Source of the DNA: CAYRHJ01 sp964424105
Lineage (GTDB): Bacteria > Planctomycetota > Phycisphaerae > UBA1845
Length of the DNA stretch: 64,000 bases
Direction of reading: 5' to 3'
Assembly: GCA_964424105.1 (NCBI GenBank)
Contig: CAYRHJ010000032.1
Span: forward strand, 78,853-142,852
The notes below the pieces were generated by a model that did no database searches, was not told where the DNA came from, and saw only the letters and a program-made list of their open reading frames with translations. The position numbers and the translations under genes are program-made. Shown one piece after another: positions 45,334-54,154 of the stretch (position 1 is the stretch's first letter; every line of letters begins with the position of its first letter).

Positions 45334-45497
45334 GTCATTCCGGCGCAAGCCGGAATCCAGCATGGGTGGCCCACCTCCTTTGGAGGTGGGGGAGCCGATG
45401 ACTTACGCTCCCTATCATGCCCGCAGTTTCACCCACCCCTTCACGACCCCCGACCAGGTCTTTCACGAGCCGCGAGCGCAAAGCGAGCGGTCTTCCG
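45334..45497. repeat. family 1 copy followed by a composite hairpin element
   Basis: Family 1 (reverse) at 45334-45360 is followed at once by a composite: hairpin CCCACCTCC-TTT-GGAGGTGGG at 45370-45390, then GGAGCCGATGACTTACG, a spacer with TTTCACCC and CCCTTCACGA, and a family 4 element (CACGAGCCGCGAGCGC...AGCGAGCGGTC) at 45464-45494. The same order is found, reversed, at 63785-63893, which lacks about 20 bases present here at 45445-45464. The rest of the gap to 45609 holds no gene. Confidence 0.9.
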
Positions 45498-45609
45498 GTC
45501 CATTCGAATGGCATGTCGGCTATTGTGTTAGTCGCCCTTGTATATGCCGCCCGGTCCTCGGGCCGCTGATTTCAAGCGACTGGCAAACTTTCCGCCGCGT
45601 GAAGTTCGC

Positions 45610-46431
45610 TTAGAATTCAACGCGGAGGATCGGCTTGAAGACGTAGGCTAACACGAACGACAAGCCCATCAGCCAGAACAGCCACACCGTCGAACCGCTA
45701 AACCATCCGTCGCGATTGGGATAGGTCACGGCGATTGATCGGATGGCCGAGCCTGCCGCCAACGGCGACTCGGACGGATACAATACCTGATCGCCAAAAT
45801 TCGCCCCGGGCCGTTTCGGGCTGATGCGGGGGAATCCGCCCCCGACGTTTAGGATCTTGGTGGCGGTTTCATCGTTGGCGACGATGCGCAATTCGTGCAC
45901 GCCCGGTTTGCCCGCCCGGATACGCCACGCCACTTCGTTTTCACTGGGAATGCGGAGCGTCGGTGTTTCGACGTTGAATCCACCGTCACCCACCAACGAC
46001 ACCGTCGCCAAGTTCAAGTCAAGGTCTGGCGATACCTGAGCGATCACCACAGCCTCGTCGCAGACCGCCAGCGGCTGCCATTGATAGCGACTCCCCAATT
46101 GGACCATCACCAAAATGAACGGAACGACCATGATGGCCAAGGGCAACAGCGAGTATCGCAGTAACCGCAAGCTGGATATCAATACGCCGCCGAAGGAGCG
46201 GAACATGGCCACCGGATCATCCTTGAAAAGTTTGATGGCCAGCATGTCCGCCTTGATGCGGTCCTTCACTGTGCGGATGGCAGGCTGGTTTGACGTGTAC
46301 TTGTAGACCAGCAGCCCGAAAACGCTCGCCAAAGCGCTGAAGACGCTCAGCGACAGCCATCCCGGCCCGCCGACAAACGGGCGAAACAGTAGGTCGAACA
46401 CCCAGGTGATGATGCTGTTGACGATTGACAA
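45610..46431 (-). CDS. Oxa1/EMC3-like (DUF106-type) membrane protein
   Basis: A 273-residue protein with three or four hydrophobic helices: one near residue 30, a pair near 95-130 and one near 255. The segment VYKYTSNQPAIRTVKDRIKADMLAIKLFKDDPVAMFRSFGG between the first two resembles the charged coiled region of the Oxa1/YidC superfamily branch that includes DUF106 and EMC3. The part between 140 and 235 looks like an external beta domain. The likely start is a TTG at 46431. It lies next to an RHH-like gene and two large phosphatase-type genes on the same strand and may serve them. The assignment is tentative. Confidence 0.55.
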   Translation of the reverse strand: MSIVNSIITWVFDLLFRPFVGGPGWLSLSVFSALASVFGLLVYKYTSNQPAIRTVKDRIKADMLAIKLFKDDPVAMFRSFGGVLISSLRLLRYSLLPLAIMVVPFILVMVQLGSRYQWQPLAVCDEAVVIAQVSPDLDLNLATVSLVGDGGFNVETPTLRIPSENEVAWRIRAGKPGVHELRIVANDETATKILNVGGGFPRISPKRPGANFGDQVLYPSESPLAAGSAIRSIAVTYPNRDGWFSGSTVWLFWLMGLSFVLAYVFKPILRVEF

Positions 46432-46486
46432 GCCTACGTTCCGCCTGCCTGCCGCCTGCCGGCCGGAAGGCCGGGCAGAACGGAAA

Positions 46487-46675
46487 CTATTCCAGATATC
46501 CCAGCCCCTTTAATCGGTCGGTCACGTCGGCGTCCGATTCCGCGGATTCCAGCCTGGCCAATTCCTTTTCTATCACGTGAACGACGAATTCCTCGGGTGA
46601 AGCATAACCGGCGGCCTCCGCTATTCGCTTAACCCTGTCAAACAAGCTCGAATCGATTTTGATCTTGGCAGCCAT
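46487..46675 (-). CDS. small ribbon-helix-helix-like protein
   Basis: A 62-residue protein: MAAKIKIDSSLFDRVKRIAEAAGYASPEEFVVHVIEKELARLE followed by an acidic tail ending in DRLKGLGYLE. The strand-helix-helix pattern with SPEEFVVHVIEKEL is like CopG/RHH proteins, which bind DNA as dimers. No toxin-like partner is adjacent. The ATG is 2 bases after the phosphodiesterase stop. The terminal RLKGLGY(L/I) motif may be a contact site with its neighbours (inferred). Confidence 0.65.
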   Translation of the reverse strand: MAAKIKIDSSLFDRVKRIAEAAGYASPEEFVVHVIEKELARLESAESDADVTDRLKGLGYLE

Positions 46676-46677
46676 GA

Positions 46678-48735
46678 CTAATTCATTCCAGCAGGGCGGT
46701 TTGGCGGATGGGTCGCCTGTGCAGTCGTCACGTCGAAAAGATCACGCCCGCGCATGCCGTCCGGCACCGACAATCCGAATCGGCCAAGTATCGTCGGGGC
46801 AAGGTCCAACAAGTCCGGATCGTCCACGATCACCGGCCGATTGGTAAACAGGACACCCGGCACCAGGTGCGGGGCGGTCATGTGGTCAGCGTTCCAAGCC
46901 CGGAGATTGTCCTCAATCACTTGCTCAGGAAAACGGCACATGGCTGATTGATTTCCCGTTCGGTAGCCGCGGGCGTATCCCAGGACCATGTCCGGCCCAG
47001 CGACGAGCATCGGACCGGAAAACACATTTCGTGTCTGATAAACTTCAGCCACCACCTGGGCCCCGTCCTTCGGATCGCGATAGGCCTTGAGTTTGGCGGC
47101 AATTTCGTCCATCAGCACCTGCATATCAGCGGGGGCGACGATGCCCCCCCGCTCGCGCCCCTTGAGGTTGATATACAGGCCGCTGAATCCAACGCCGTAC
47201 GCTCGCGTTTCCGTGGCCTTGATGTTCGCCATCAGATCCGGTCTGTTGGGGTCGCGCATGGTTGCGTAGCCATTGTCTCGCAACCAGGTGTTGGGGTTGA
47301 AGCTCCTGCGGTAGTCGCAGAACCCGTGATCGCTCATCACCATCAGCGCCGCCTTCGGGAATCGCCCGGCGATGTTGCCCATCACTGCGTCCATGCGCAC
47401 ATAGAGATCTTCGACCACGTGCTTGTGTTTTTCATGAAATTCGGGTGTGACTCCCGGATGATCAGGATTTCGTGCCCCCCAAAACATATGACTCACCTGA
47501 TCGGTCGATCCGAAGTAGAAGAACAACATCCCACCGGCATAGTGGTCCAACGCGAACTCCAGCAGGCGAAGGCGTTCCTGAAGCACGATTTCCGCCTGGG
47601 CCAGAAATTCGTCGGGCGACAGTACCTCTCTGTTGAGCGCTTCGGTGTCTTCCGGCAAACCCTGCGTGTAATAACGACCGATGGCGTTCGAGACCGTGAC
47701 GCTGAAATCCTTGGGTTGATCGATTTCCCAGGACGGCTCCTGTGGGTCGAGGTTAAATGGCGACACGTACAATCGTAAATGGGGATGGACCTCCTTCAAG
47801 TAGAACCGGCAGATTCCCTTCAGAGTCAGCAGATGCGGGATCATCTCGAATTCGATCGGGACCCACTCGCTCCATTCACCCACCGACAAAATCACGTCTC
47901 GCCCGCCGAATCGAATGCCAGCTACCGATTCCACCGGGTCGCGATAAATGGTGAACGGCACCGTCGATGGCCGAGGCATCGTGCGCGTTGAATCCTTCGG
48001 CGAGGTGACCGCGTAGGTGTTCGGTCGGCCCACAAAAGCGCTCTCTGCCCGGTCGTTCTTCATTTCCAGCACATGAAAGGTGGCCCCGATCGCGTCACTG
48101 CCTTCATCCCGCTCTTTCGGATCGCTTGTGAAGTAGGAAAGCGTTCCCAGCGTGTGCCGCAGATCGACGGTTCCCATGTCGCTGAGGCAACGGAACTCAG
48201 CCCCGTGCGACGGAGGCGGCGGGTAATTGGCAGGCATGCGATAGATGTGGGCGGGAACGCCTGCCTCGGTCAAAAACTCCCAAAACGGTCGCGAGTGACG
48301 ATTTATCTTCAACTTGGTCGACCGAATCGGAATCGTGTAGCCGAAGGCCGTGATGTCATCCAAGCCATGACCGATTACCGGCAGCGGATCGGGCGGCTCG
48401 AAGTCGGCTGCGGAGGAAAGCAGCCTGCCGGACATCGCGTCACGCCGAATGAAATCGAACACGCCATGCCCACCCCCGTCCGTGCCCGTCATCATGTTCG
48501 ACCACGCCACCGGACTCTGCGGCGGGATGCTCGTGCCCAGCGCCTTAAACGAACCCTCACGCGCGATTTTGGCCAGGTTCGGCAGGCGTCCGTCGGCCAA
48601 CATTTGCGACGTCAGTTCGAAATCCATGCCGTCGATGCCGATCACGATCAGCCGTTCCGGATGCTCAACGGGGGTCGCATCGTCATTGCATCCGCTTGCA
48701 ACGAACGCCACGCAAACCGCCATCGCCTTCGCCAT
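46678..48735 (-). CDS. alkaline-phosphatase-superfamily lipoprotein (phosphodiesterase type)
   Basis: A 685-residue protein from the ATG at 48735: MAKAMAVCVAFVASGC is a lipoprotein signal ending in a lipobox Cys. The domain is of the type I phosphodiesterase/nucleotide pyrophosphatase kind: metal-ligand Asp in VIGIDGMDFEL, nucleophile region PPQSPVAWSNMMTG, FGSTDQVSHMFWG, MSDHGFCDYRR and a late DHMTAP histidine. It should hydrolyse phosphate esters outside the cytoplasm, or transfer phospho groups to lipids or glycans. It is a paralogue of the next gene upstream. The frame is open to a TTG at 48879, but that leader is repeat DNA. Confidence 0.8.
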   Translation of the reverse strand: MAKAMAVCVAFVASGCNDDATPVEHPERLIVIGIDGMDFELTSQMLADGRLPNLAKIAREGSFKALGTSIPPQSPVAWSNMMTGTDGGGHGVFDFIRRDAMSGRLLSSAADFEPPDPLPVIGHGLDDITAFGYTIPIRSTKLKINRHSRPFWEFLTEAGVPAHIYRMPANYPPPPSHGAEFRCLSDMGTVDLRHTLGTLSYFTSDPKERDEGSDAIGATFHVLEMKNDRAESAFVGRPNTYAVTSPKDSTRTMPRPSTVPFTIYRDPVESVAGIRFGGRDVILSVGEWSEWVPIEFEMIPHLLTLKGICRFYLKEVHPHLRLYVSPFNLDPQEPSWEIDQPKDFSVTVSNAIGRYYTQGLPEDTEALNREVLSPDEFLAQAEIVLQERLRLLEFALDHYAGGMLFFYFGSTDQVSHMFWGARNPDHPGVTPEFHEKHKHVVEDLYVRMDAVMGNIAGRFPKAALMVMSDHGFCDYRRSFNPNTWLRDNGYATMRDPNRPDLMANIKATETRAYGVGFSGLYINLKGRERGGIVAPADMQVLMDEIAAKLKAYRDPKDGAQVVAEVYQTRNVFSGPMLVAGPDMVLGYARGYRTGNQSAMCRFPEQVIEDNLRAWNADHMTAPHLVPGVLFTNRPVIVDDPDLLDLAPTILGRFGLSVPDGMRGRDLFDVTTAQATHPPNRPAGMN

Positions 48736-48746
48736 CGCCCACCACT

Positions 48747-48828
48747 TCACGAGCCGCGAGCGCGAAGCGAGCGGTCTTCTGACCACATCAAGCAAACTTT
48801 CAAACAATATCCGCGTCGCCACTGCCCC
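48747..48828. repeat. family 4 element with extended flank, direct repeat copy 1
   Basis: A family 4 element (48747-48780) plus about 45 further bases (GACCACATCAAGCAAACTTTC... to about 48828) that match 51247-51328 almost exactly and in the same orientation. It directly precedes the start of the downstream phosphodiesterase gene. Confidence 0.9.
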
Positions 48829-48875
48829 ATTCACGCTGCCCCGTCGCGACGGGTATGTGCGTCTAATTAAATCAA

Positions 48876-51167
48876 TCAACGTCGCCCCCTCTTCTTAAGA
48901 CGAGGCTTTTGTTCAATGCCTCCCTTTCGACGCTTCGCATCCGCCACTTCCAACGGTCTGCCGTCCATCACCTCCGGCACTGCCACACCGAACATGTCCA
49001 GCACCGTTGGCCCCAGGTCCAGCAGGCGAGGGTTTTCACTGCGAATCTTGCGATTGCTGAACAGAACCCCCGGCACGAGCTTCGGGTCCATGCAGTGATC
49101 GCCGCTCCAGGCCTTCGTATTGTCATGAAAGACCGACTCCGTCACTCTTCCCACCGCCGTCTCCCACGACGCTCGATACCCTGCGTTGTACCCCACCAGC
49201 ACGTCCGGTCCATCGGCGCGATACGGGCCCCGGTACACCTTGTGCGCGTCAAACGCCCGGCTGACCCCCATCTCGTCTCGCTCCTCGTCTCGCAGACCGG
49301 TCAGTTTTTCACACAACTCGGCTCGTAACGCCGCAGCCTCCTCCCCCGAATCCACGATCCCCTTGGCCTCGCGATCCTTCACGTTCAGATAGATACCAGC
49401 CAGCCCCAGCGCAAACGCCCGCGTCCGCGACCAATCAACGTCTCGCAGATATTTGTCCCCGGACGCGTCTGGTAGTAGCACCATGTAGCCGTTGTCGACG
49501 AGCCAGCGATTTACATCCATGCCCCGCCGAAACGACTTGAATCCGTGATCGCTGATGACCATCAGCAGCGTATCGTCATCGTCGCACCGCTCCATCACTT
49601 TGCCGACCAGTTCGTCACAGCGCTGGTAATGCTCCTCGATGGCCTTCGGTTGCGGATTTCGAACCTCGCGTTCCATCGCCGGGTGCTTTTCGTCAAGATA
49701 CCGCCAATACATGTGCTGGATGCGGTCCGTCCCGTCGAACACCACCACGCACAAACCCCGGCGGAGCTTGTCCAGCGAATCGAAGAACATCGCCTCACGT
49801 TCTCGATCAGCCTGTACGCATTGCTCCAAAAACGTGGTATCATCCAGAATGCCCTCGTTCAGCGCCCAGGTGTCCTCCGCCAGACCCAGCGTCGCGAACA
49901 GACCCTGCCTCTTGGCCAAATAAATACTGTACGCCGCAGGATGGGCGATGGGCATCGCAGGCCGCTCCGGGTTGATCTGAATCGGCGTCACATACAGCGA
50001 AAACTCCGGGCTGACCGACAACAACAGAAATTGGCATATCCCCGAAACCTTCACGCCCATCCCCAGGCGAAACGTCACGTCTACCCAGGCGCTGTATTCT
50101 TCGACGCGCAGTGTCACCTGCCTGCCGTCCACGTTCAGCTTGGCCGACCGCCCGTCCCCGTTGACCGTAACCGTAAAAGCCAACTCCGCCGCTGGCGCGT
50201 CCTTCAGCATCGTGTTCCGCGGCCCGATCAGCCGACCCCGGATCGTATCACCAATTCGTTCCACACGAACGCGCTCGCCGCCGGTGTGTTCCGACGCGCG
50301 CTCCGCCGTGGTGTAATACGTGAACGTCCCTTGGCTGCCCCGCAGGTCCGGCACGCACATGGCGCTCAGCGAGATCCCGTTGAATTTCTCCGGCGGGAAC
50401 GTGATCGGCACGCGAATGATCGAACTGAATATCCCGCACCGACCCAGCGTCTTCCAGAACGGCGTGCCCTTGCGCATCAATCGAATGTCAGCCCGTCCCA
50501 GGGGCAGGCGATACTTCCCGATGCGCAGATTCCGCCGCGCCCCACCGATGTGGACGCTCGATAGCTTCGGCACGTATGTTCGGCGATCATGGATCAGAAA
50601 ATCAAACACGTTGTGCTTGCCCGGATTGCAGCCCGTCAGAAAAGACGACCACGCCACCGGTGAAATCGGCGGCGCCGTTGTGCCCAACCGGCGGTACGTT
50701 CCCTGCTTGGCCAATCGCGCCAGATTGGGAAGCATCTTCCGCGCAAAAAAGCCGTCCACCAGATCAGGGTCCATCCCGTCCAGGCCCAGCACGATACAAC
50801 GCTTGATCCGTGCCCGGGACATCGCCCGCCGGCCCCGAATCGACCGGATGGTCCAGCGGATGGGCCAGGTCAGCAGCGCCAGCCCCGCCGAGAGCACGGC
50901 CATCAGTACCACAAATAACGACGACAGAACCGCGAACCCCGCGCCCGGCCCGATGTACGCAGCCGCCGGCGAGGGCGTCAGCGCCAGTAACACCGCCGCC
51001 GCGAGCAAAACACTCGCGAATCGGCAATGAAATGATCTCGCTCGACGATTCAAAATAGCGAACGATCCTCCCCGTACGGGCAATCCGACAAGTTTCCGCA
51101 CCTGTGCCGCGGTCAATTCCCGTTTCCCGACTACGCCCACCCCCGCACCCGATCTATCGTCAGACAC
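48876..51167 (-). CDS. alkaline-phosphatase-superfamily membrane protein (phosphodiesterase type)
   Basis: A 763-residue protein from a GTG at 51167. Residues about 45-110 hold two hydrophobic helices around AAAYIGPGAGFAVLSSLF, a motif I connect with this group. Then the catalytic domain: CIVLGLDGMDPDLVDGF (metal Asp), PPISPVAWSSFLTGCNPGKHNVFDF (nucleophile region), FDGTDRIQHMYW, VISDHGFKSFRR and GDHCMDPKLVPGVLFSN. It is homologous end to end with the next gene, so the pair arose by duplication. Its stop touches the downstream frame. The substrate is unknown; a membrane-bound phospho-ester hydrolase or transferase is inferred. The exact start is uncertain. Confidence 0.8.
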   Translation of the reverse strand: MSDDRSGAGVGVVGKRELTAAQVRKLVGLPVRGGSFAILNRRARSFHCRFASVLLAAAVLLALTPSPAAAYIGPGAGFAVLSSLFVVLMAVLSAGLALLTWPIRWTIRSIRGRRAMSRARIKRCIVLGLDGMDPDLVDGFFARKMLPNLARLAKQGTYRRLGTTAPPISPVAWSSFLTGCNPGKHNVFDFLIHDRRTYVPKLSSVHIGGARRNLRIGKYRLPLGRADIRLMRKGTPFWKTLGRCGIFSSIIRVPITFPPEKFNGISLSAMCVPDLRGSQGTFTYYTTAERASEHTGGERVRVERIGDTIRGRLIGPRNTMLKDAPAAELAFTVTVNGDGRSAKLNVDGRQVTLRVEEYSAWVDVTFRLGMGVKVSGICQFLLLSVSPEFSLYVTPIQINPERPAMPIAHPAAYSIYLAKRQGLFATLGLAEDTWALNEGILDDTTFLEQCVQADREREAMFFDSLDKLRRGLCVVVFDGTDRIQHMYWRYLDEKHPAMEREVRNPQPKAIEEHYQRCDELVGKVMERCDDDDTLLMVISDHGFKSFRRGMDVNRWLVDNGYMVLLPDASGDKYLRDVDWSRTRAFALGLAGIYLNVKDREAKGIVDSGEEAAALRAELCEKLTGLRDEERDEMGVSRAFDAHKVYRGPYRADGPDVLVGYNAGYRASWETAVGRVTESVFHDNTKAWSGDHCMDPKLVPGVLFSNRKIRSENPRLLDLGPTVLDMFGVAVPEVMDGRPLEVADAKRRKGGIEQKPRLKKRGRR

Positions 51168-51837
51168 CCGCTTGGATGAGATGCGATCTCAGCTAGGCAG
51201 TTTGTCATGCAGTTTGCATTCTATCAGAGCCGCGACCAAGTCTCTTACGAGCCGCGAGCGCGAAGCGAGCGGTGTTCGGACCACAGCAGGCAAACTTTCA
51301 AACAATATCCGCGTCGCCAGCGCCCGATCCGTCATTCCGGCGCAGGCCGGAATCCAGAAATGCAAACAGGCTGGGTGGCCCACCTCCTTTGGAGGTGGGG
51401 GAGCCGATGATCAGAGCGCCAGTTCCTAGGGCCCGTTTCACCCGCCGGGTGCCCCATCCATCGCGCAGCGATGGGTGGGGTCCCGATGATCGGCTGGGTG
51501 GCCCACCTCCTTTGGAGGTGGGGGAGCCGATGATCAGAGCGCCAGTTCGTAGGGCCCGTTTCACCCGCCCGATGATCGGCGTTCGCAAAACTCCGAACTG
51601 CTAGCGAAATTCGGGTTCATCTTCGCCACGGAATCCAGCCTTCATCGCGATTCCCTGGACTCCGGCTATCGCCGGAGTGACGCTGCTGAGTCGAAATCAC
51701 GTGGCTATCACGGTCATTCCGGCGCAGGCCGAAATCCAGCCTTCATCGCGATTCCCTGGACTCCGGCTTTCGCCGGAGTGACGCTGCTTTCAGCGGAGTG
51801 AACACGCTTTCGCCGCGGAATCTACATTGCTGGTGAC
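51168..51837. repeat. repeat-dense intergenic region (families 1, 3, 4, 5)
   Basis: About 670 bases with no gene. In order: family 4 with flank 51247-51328 (direct repeat copy 2); family 1 reverse at 51330-51357; hairpin CCCACCTCC-TTT-GGAGGTGGG at 51379-51399; GATCAGAGCGCCAGTTC; a 13-bp-stem hairpin at 51452-51480 (CCCCATCCATCGC and its partner); a second CCCACCTCC hairpin at 51502-51522 followed again by GATCAGAGCGCCAGTTC; family 1 at 51655-51682, 51712-51740 (reverse) and 51757-51784. The block after each CCCACCTCC hairpin is a direct repeat of about 65 bp. Confidence 0.9.
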
Positions 51838-51911
<74 letters not shown>

Positions 51912-52006
51912 TCCAACAGGGGCGCGATGCCATCGTGTTTCACCTGTTGAGGCCACAGTATATGGACACAACACGCGTCGTCCAGCTTCACCCCGTGTCA
52001 GCCAAT

Positions 52007-52411
52007 TCATTCGTCTGGAAATTCAAGCCGAAGGGCCGTGTCAATATCGTTCACACGGAAAATACCCAGCGATTTCTTGTTCTCGCCCAATACCGTGGCG
52101 TACACGTATTCGATATTGACGCCCGCGTTGGCCATCGTTCGGGCGATGGACGCGAACGCACCGGCACGATTAGGGATTTCCAGACGCAAGACCGGAACCA
52201 GGATGTGGGCCGCCGACGATCCTCGCAGCGCGCTTTTCGCCTTTTCCACGTCATCGACGATGATTCGCATCGTGCCCACGTCCACCGTGTCCAGGACGGC
52301 CATGGCTTGTATGCTGATCTGCGCCTCGGTCAATGACGCACAAAAATCCGCCACCACACCGGGGTGATTCCCCAGGAACACGCTGATTTGGGTTTCTTCG
52401 GTCGCCTTCAC
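52007..52411 (-). CDS. tandem ACT-domain protein
   Basis: A 134-residue protein made of two ACT domains: residues 1-65 (ISVFLGNHPGVVADFCASLTEAQISIQAM) and 70-130 (VLRLEIPNRAGAFASIARTMANAGVNIEYVYAT). ACT pairs bind amino acids and regulate enzymes or transport; proteins of this size act alone. The start is a GTG at 52411 with GGAAAG upstream. An amino-acid permease gene is divergent from it, which may be a functional link (inferred). Confidence 0.85.
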   Translation of the reverse strand: MKATEETQISVFLGNHPGVVADFCASLTEAQISIQAMAVLDTVDVGTMRIIVDDVEKAKSALRGSSAAHILVPVLRLEIPNRAGAFASIARTMANAGVNIEYVYATVLGENKKSLGIFRVNDIDTALRLEFPDE

Positions 52412-52665
52412 GCGATTGCTTTCCGTTCATTCGATCGACGCAGGGGCCTGCGATCATCCAACAGCCGCCGGACTTTCGCCCGAAAAGGGGCCTTCATTCC
52501 GTGGTCAATCCAGGCGATCCGCCTCGCACCAGGAGCCGAATGTCGTCCACCATCGACCGATGATCCCGCTCATCCCTGCCAGGGTCCGCCGATTCAAAAT
52601 AATCGTCGCACAAGCTAATCGCGGGACGCGAGGGTGGCAAGTCATTACCATGTCCGGCATGATGG

Positions 52666-54096
52666 GTGACAACCGCTACGCAAACCGAAGGCGGCGAACC
52701 TGTCGAAATTCGGTTGATTGTAGTCCGGCAAACTTCCAACGCGAGTCAAGGTGTGCAACTCAAGAGGATACTAGGGGCGCCAACCGCGTGGTTCATCGGC
52801 ATGGGTGTAGCCATCGGGTCGGGCGTCTTTCGCACGCCCGGTGAAATCGCTGCCGACCTCCGCGAACCTTGGTGGATCATCTCCGTGTGGGTGTTCGCGG
52901 GTTTGTTTGTGCTCGCAGCCGGGCTGGTGACGGCCGAATTGGCCACGCGATTTTCCGAAGCAGGGGGCGAGTATGTATTCCTCCGCGAAGCCTACGGTGA
53001 ATTCGTGGCGTTTTTTTTCGGGTGGGCCTACACCGTCTTCATCGTAGGGGGCGGAGCCGCCACCATCGCGGCTGCGTTTGGCGACTTCGCGTCTGATTGG
53101 CTGGATATCGACGCGTCTTGGTCGGGCGCGCTGGCCGCCTTGGCCATCATCTTCACCACAACCATAAACGCATTGGGCTTGCGCACCGGGGCGCGAGCTC
53201 AGAACATTCTGACCTGCGTAAAAATCGTCGCGCTGCTCGCTGTCATCATCGCCTGTTTTGCCCCGGGCTCCATCAACGTGCCGGCGTCAGCCGCAACGGG
53301 GGGTACAGAATTCACGCCCGAAGCTCCTCGTTTCGGTTCGCTTTTGAAATTCCTGACGCCCGCCATCATCGCCGCCCTGTGGGCCTACGACGGCACCACC
53401 GATTCCGTAAAAATGGCCGAGGAAATCAAGGACGTTCGTCGGGCACTGCCGCGAGCGTTGATCGGCTCCGCACTGTCCCTGATGTTTCTATACCTGCTTT
53501 TCAACTTGGCCTTGCTGCGAATGGTTCCCGTTGACGAAATGGCTGGAATGGCCTTCGTCCCCGGCGAGGCCATGGCCCGCGCGGTCGGCCCCGCGGGTCG
53601 GAACGTCATGCTGTGTGTGGCCATGATCGTCTGCCTGGGCTCGCTCAGTTCGACAGTGCTGGCCACCGTTCGCGTCACGTTTGCGTTGGCACGCGATGGC
53701 CTAACGTTTCGCTTCATGTCGCGAATGTCCGCAAACCAGGCACCGGTGCCGGCGCTGATCGTGGTCGCGTGCGTGGCCCTCGTGCTCGTCTTGATGCGCG
53801 GTTTTGGCCAGATACTCAGCATATACTTTTTCGCCAGCAACATCCTATTCGGACTATCCTACGCCAGCTTGATTGTGTTTCGCCGTCGAGAGGCCGAGTT
53901 TCCGAAAACGGTGTTCCGATGCCCCGCCGGACCCGTTTTGGTCTGCATCCTGATTCTCGTGCAATTGGCTTTAGCGGTGAACATTGCCGTGGAGAGTCCG
54001 CAAGACGCAGCGGCAACGGCTGGCCTGCTCGTTATTTTTGGCGCGCTCTATTTCGTATGGAAACGATTTAACCACGGAAATGACGGATCACAATGA
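52666..54096 (+). CDS. APC-family amino acid permease
   Basis: A 476-residue membrane protein with about twelve hydrophobic helices. The first, GMGVAIGSGVFRTPGEIA, is the APC substrate-site motif; then AELATRFSEAGGEYVFLREAYG, FFFGWAYTV and ALWAYDGTTDSVKMAEEIKDVRRALPRALIGS. It imports or exchanges amino acids across the inner membrane. The start is uncertain: the frame opens with GTG at 52666, but GTG at 52753 (just before QLKRILGAPTAWF) better fits the family's short N-terminus. Confidence 0.88.
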   Translation: MTTATQTEGGEPVEIRLIVVRQTSNASQGVQLKRILGAPTAWFIGMGVAIGSGVFRTPGEIAADLREPWWIISVWVFAGLFVLAAGLVTAELATRFSEAGGEYVFLREAYGEFVAFFFGWAYTVFIVGGGAATIAAAFGDFASDWLDIDASWSGALAALAIIFTTTINALGLRTGARAQNILTCVKIVALLAVIIACFAPGSINVPASAATGGTEFTPEAPRFGSLLKFLTPAIIAALWAYDGTTDSVKMAEEIKDVRRALPRALIGSALSLMFLYLLFNLALLRMVPVDEMAGMAFVPGEAMARAVGPAGRNVMLCVAMIVCLGSLSSTVLATVRVTFALARDGLTFRFMSRMSANQAPVPALIVVACVALVLVLMRGFGQILSIYFFASNILFGLSYASLIVFRRREAEFPKTVFRCPAGPVLVCILILVQLALAVNIAVESPQDAAATAGLLVIFGALYFVWKRFNHGNDGSQ

Positions 54097-54154
54097 TTGC
54101 ACTCGACCCCTGCGTTACCACACTTGCGAGCCGCCCACGCCCGTGCTGCCCGCC

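Noticed and set aside
48736..48879. N-terminal 48-residue extension of the lipoprotein phosphodiesterase
   Set aside because: It would be read from family 4 repeat DNA and hide the lipoprotein signal; the ATG at 48735 gives a proper signal with lipobox.
51168..51837. Possible insertion sequence or integron remnant beside tRNA-Arg
   Set aside because: No transposase or integrase fragment is found, and the content is explained by the short palindromic families.
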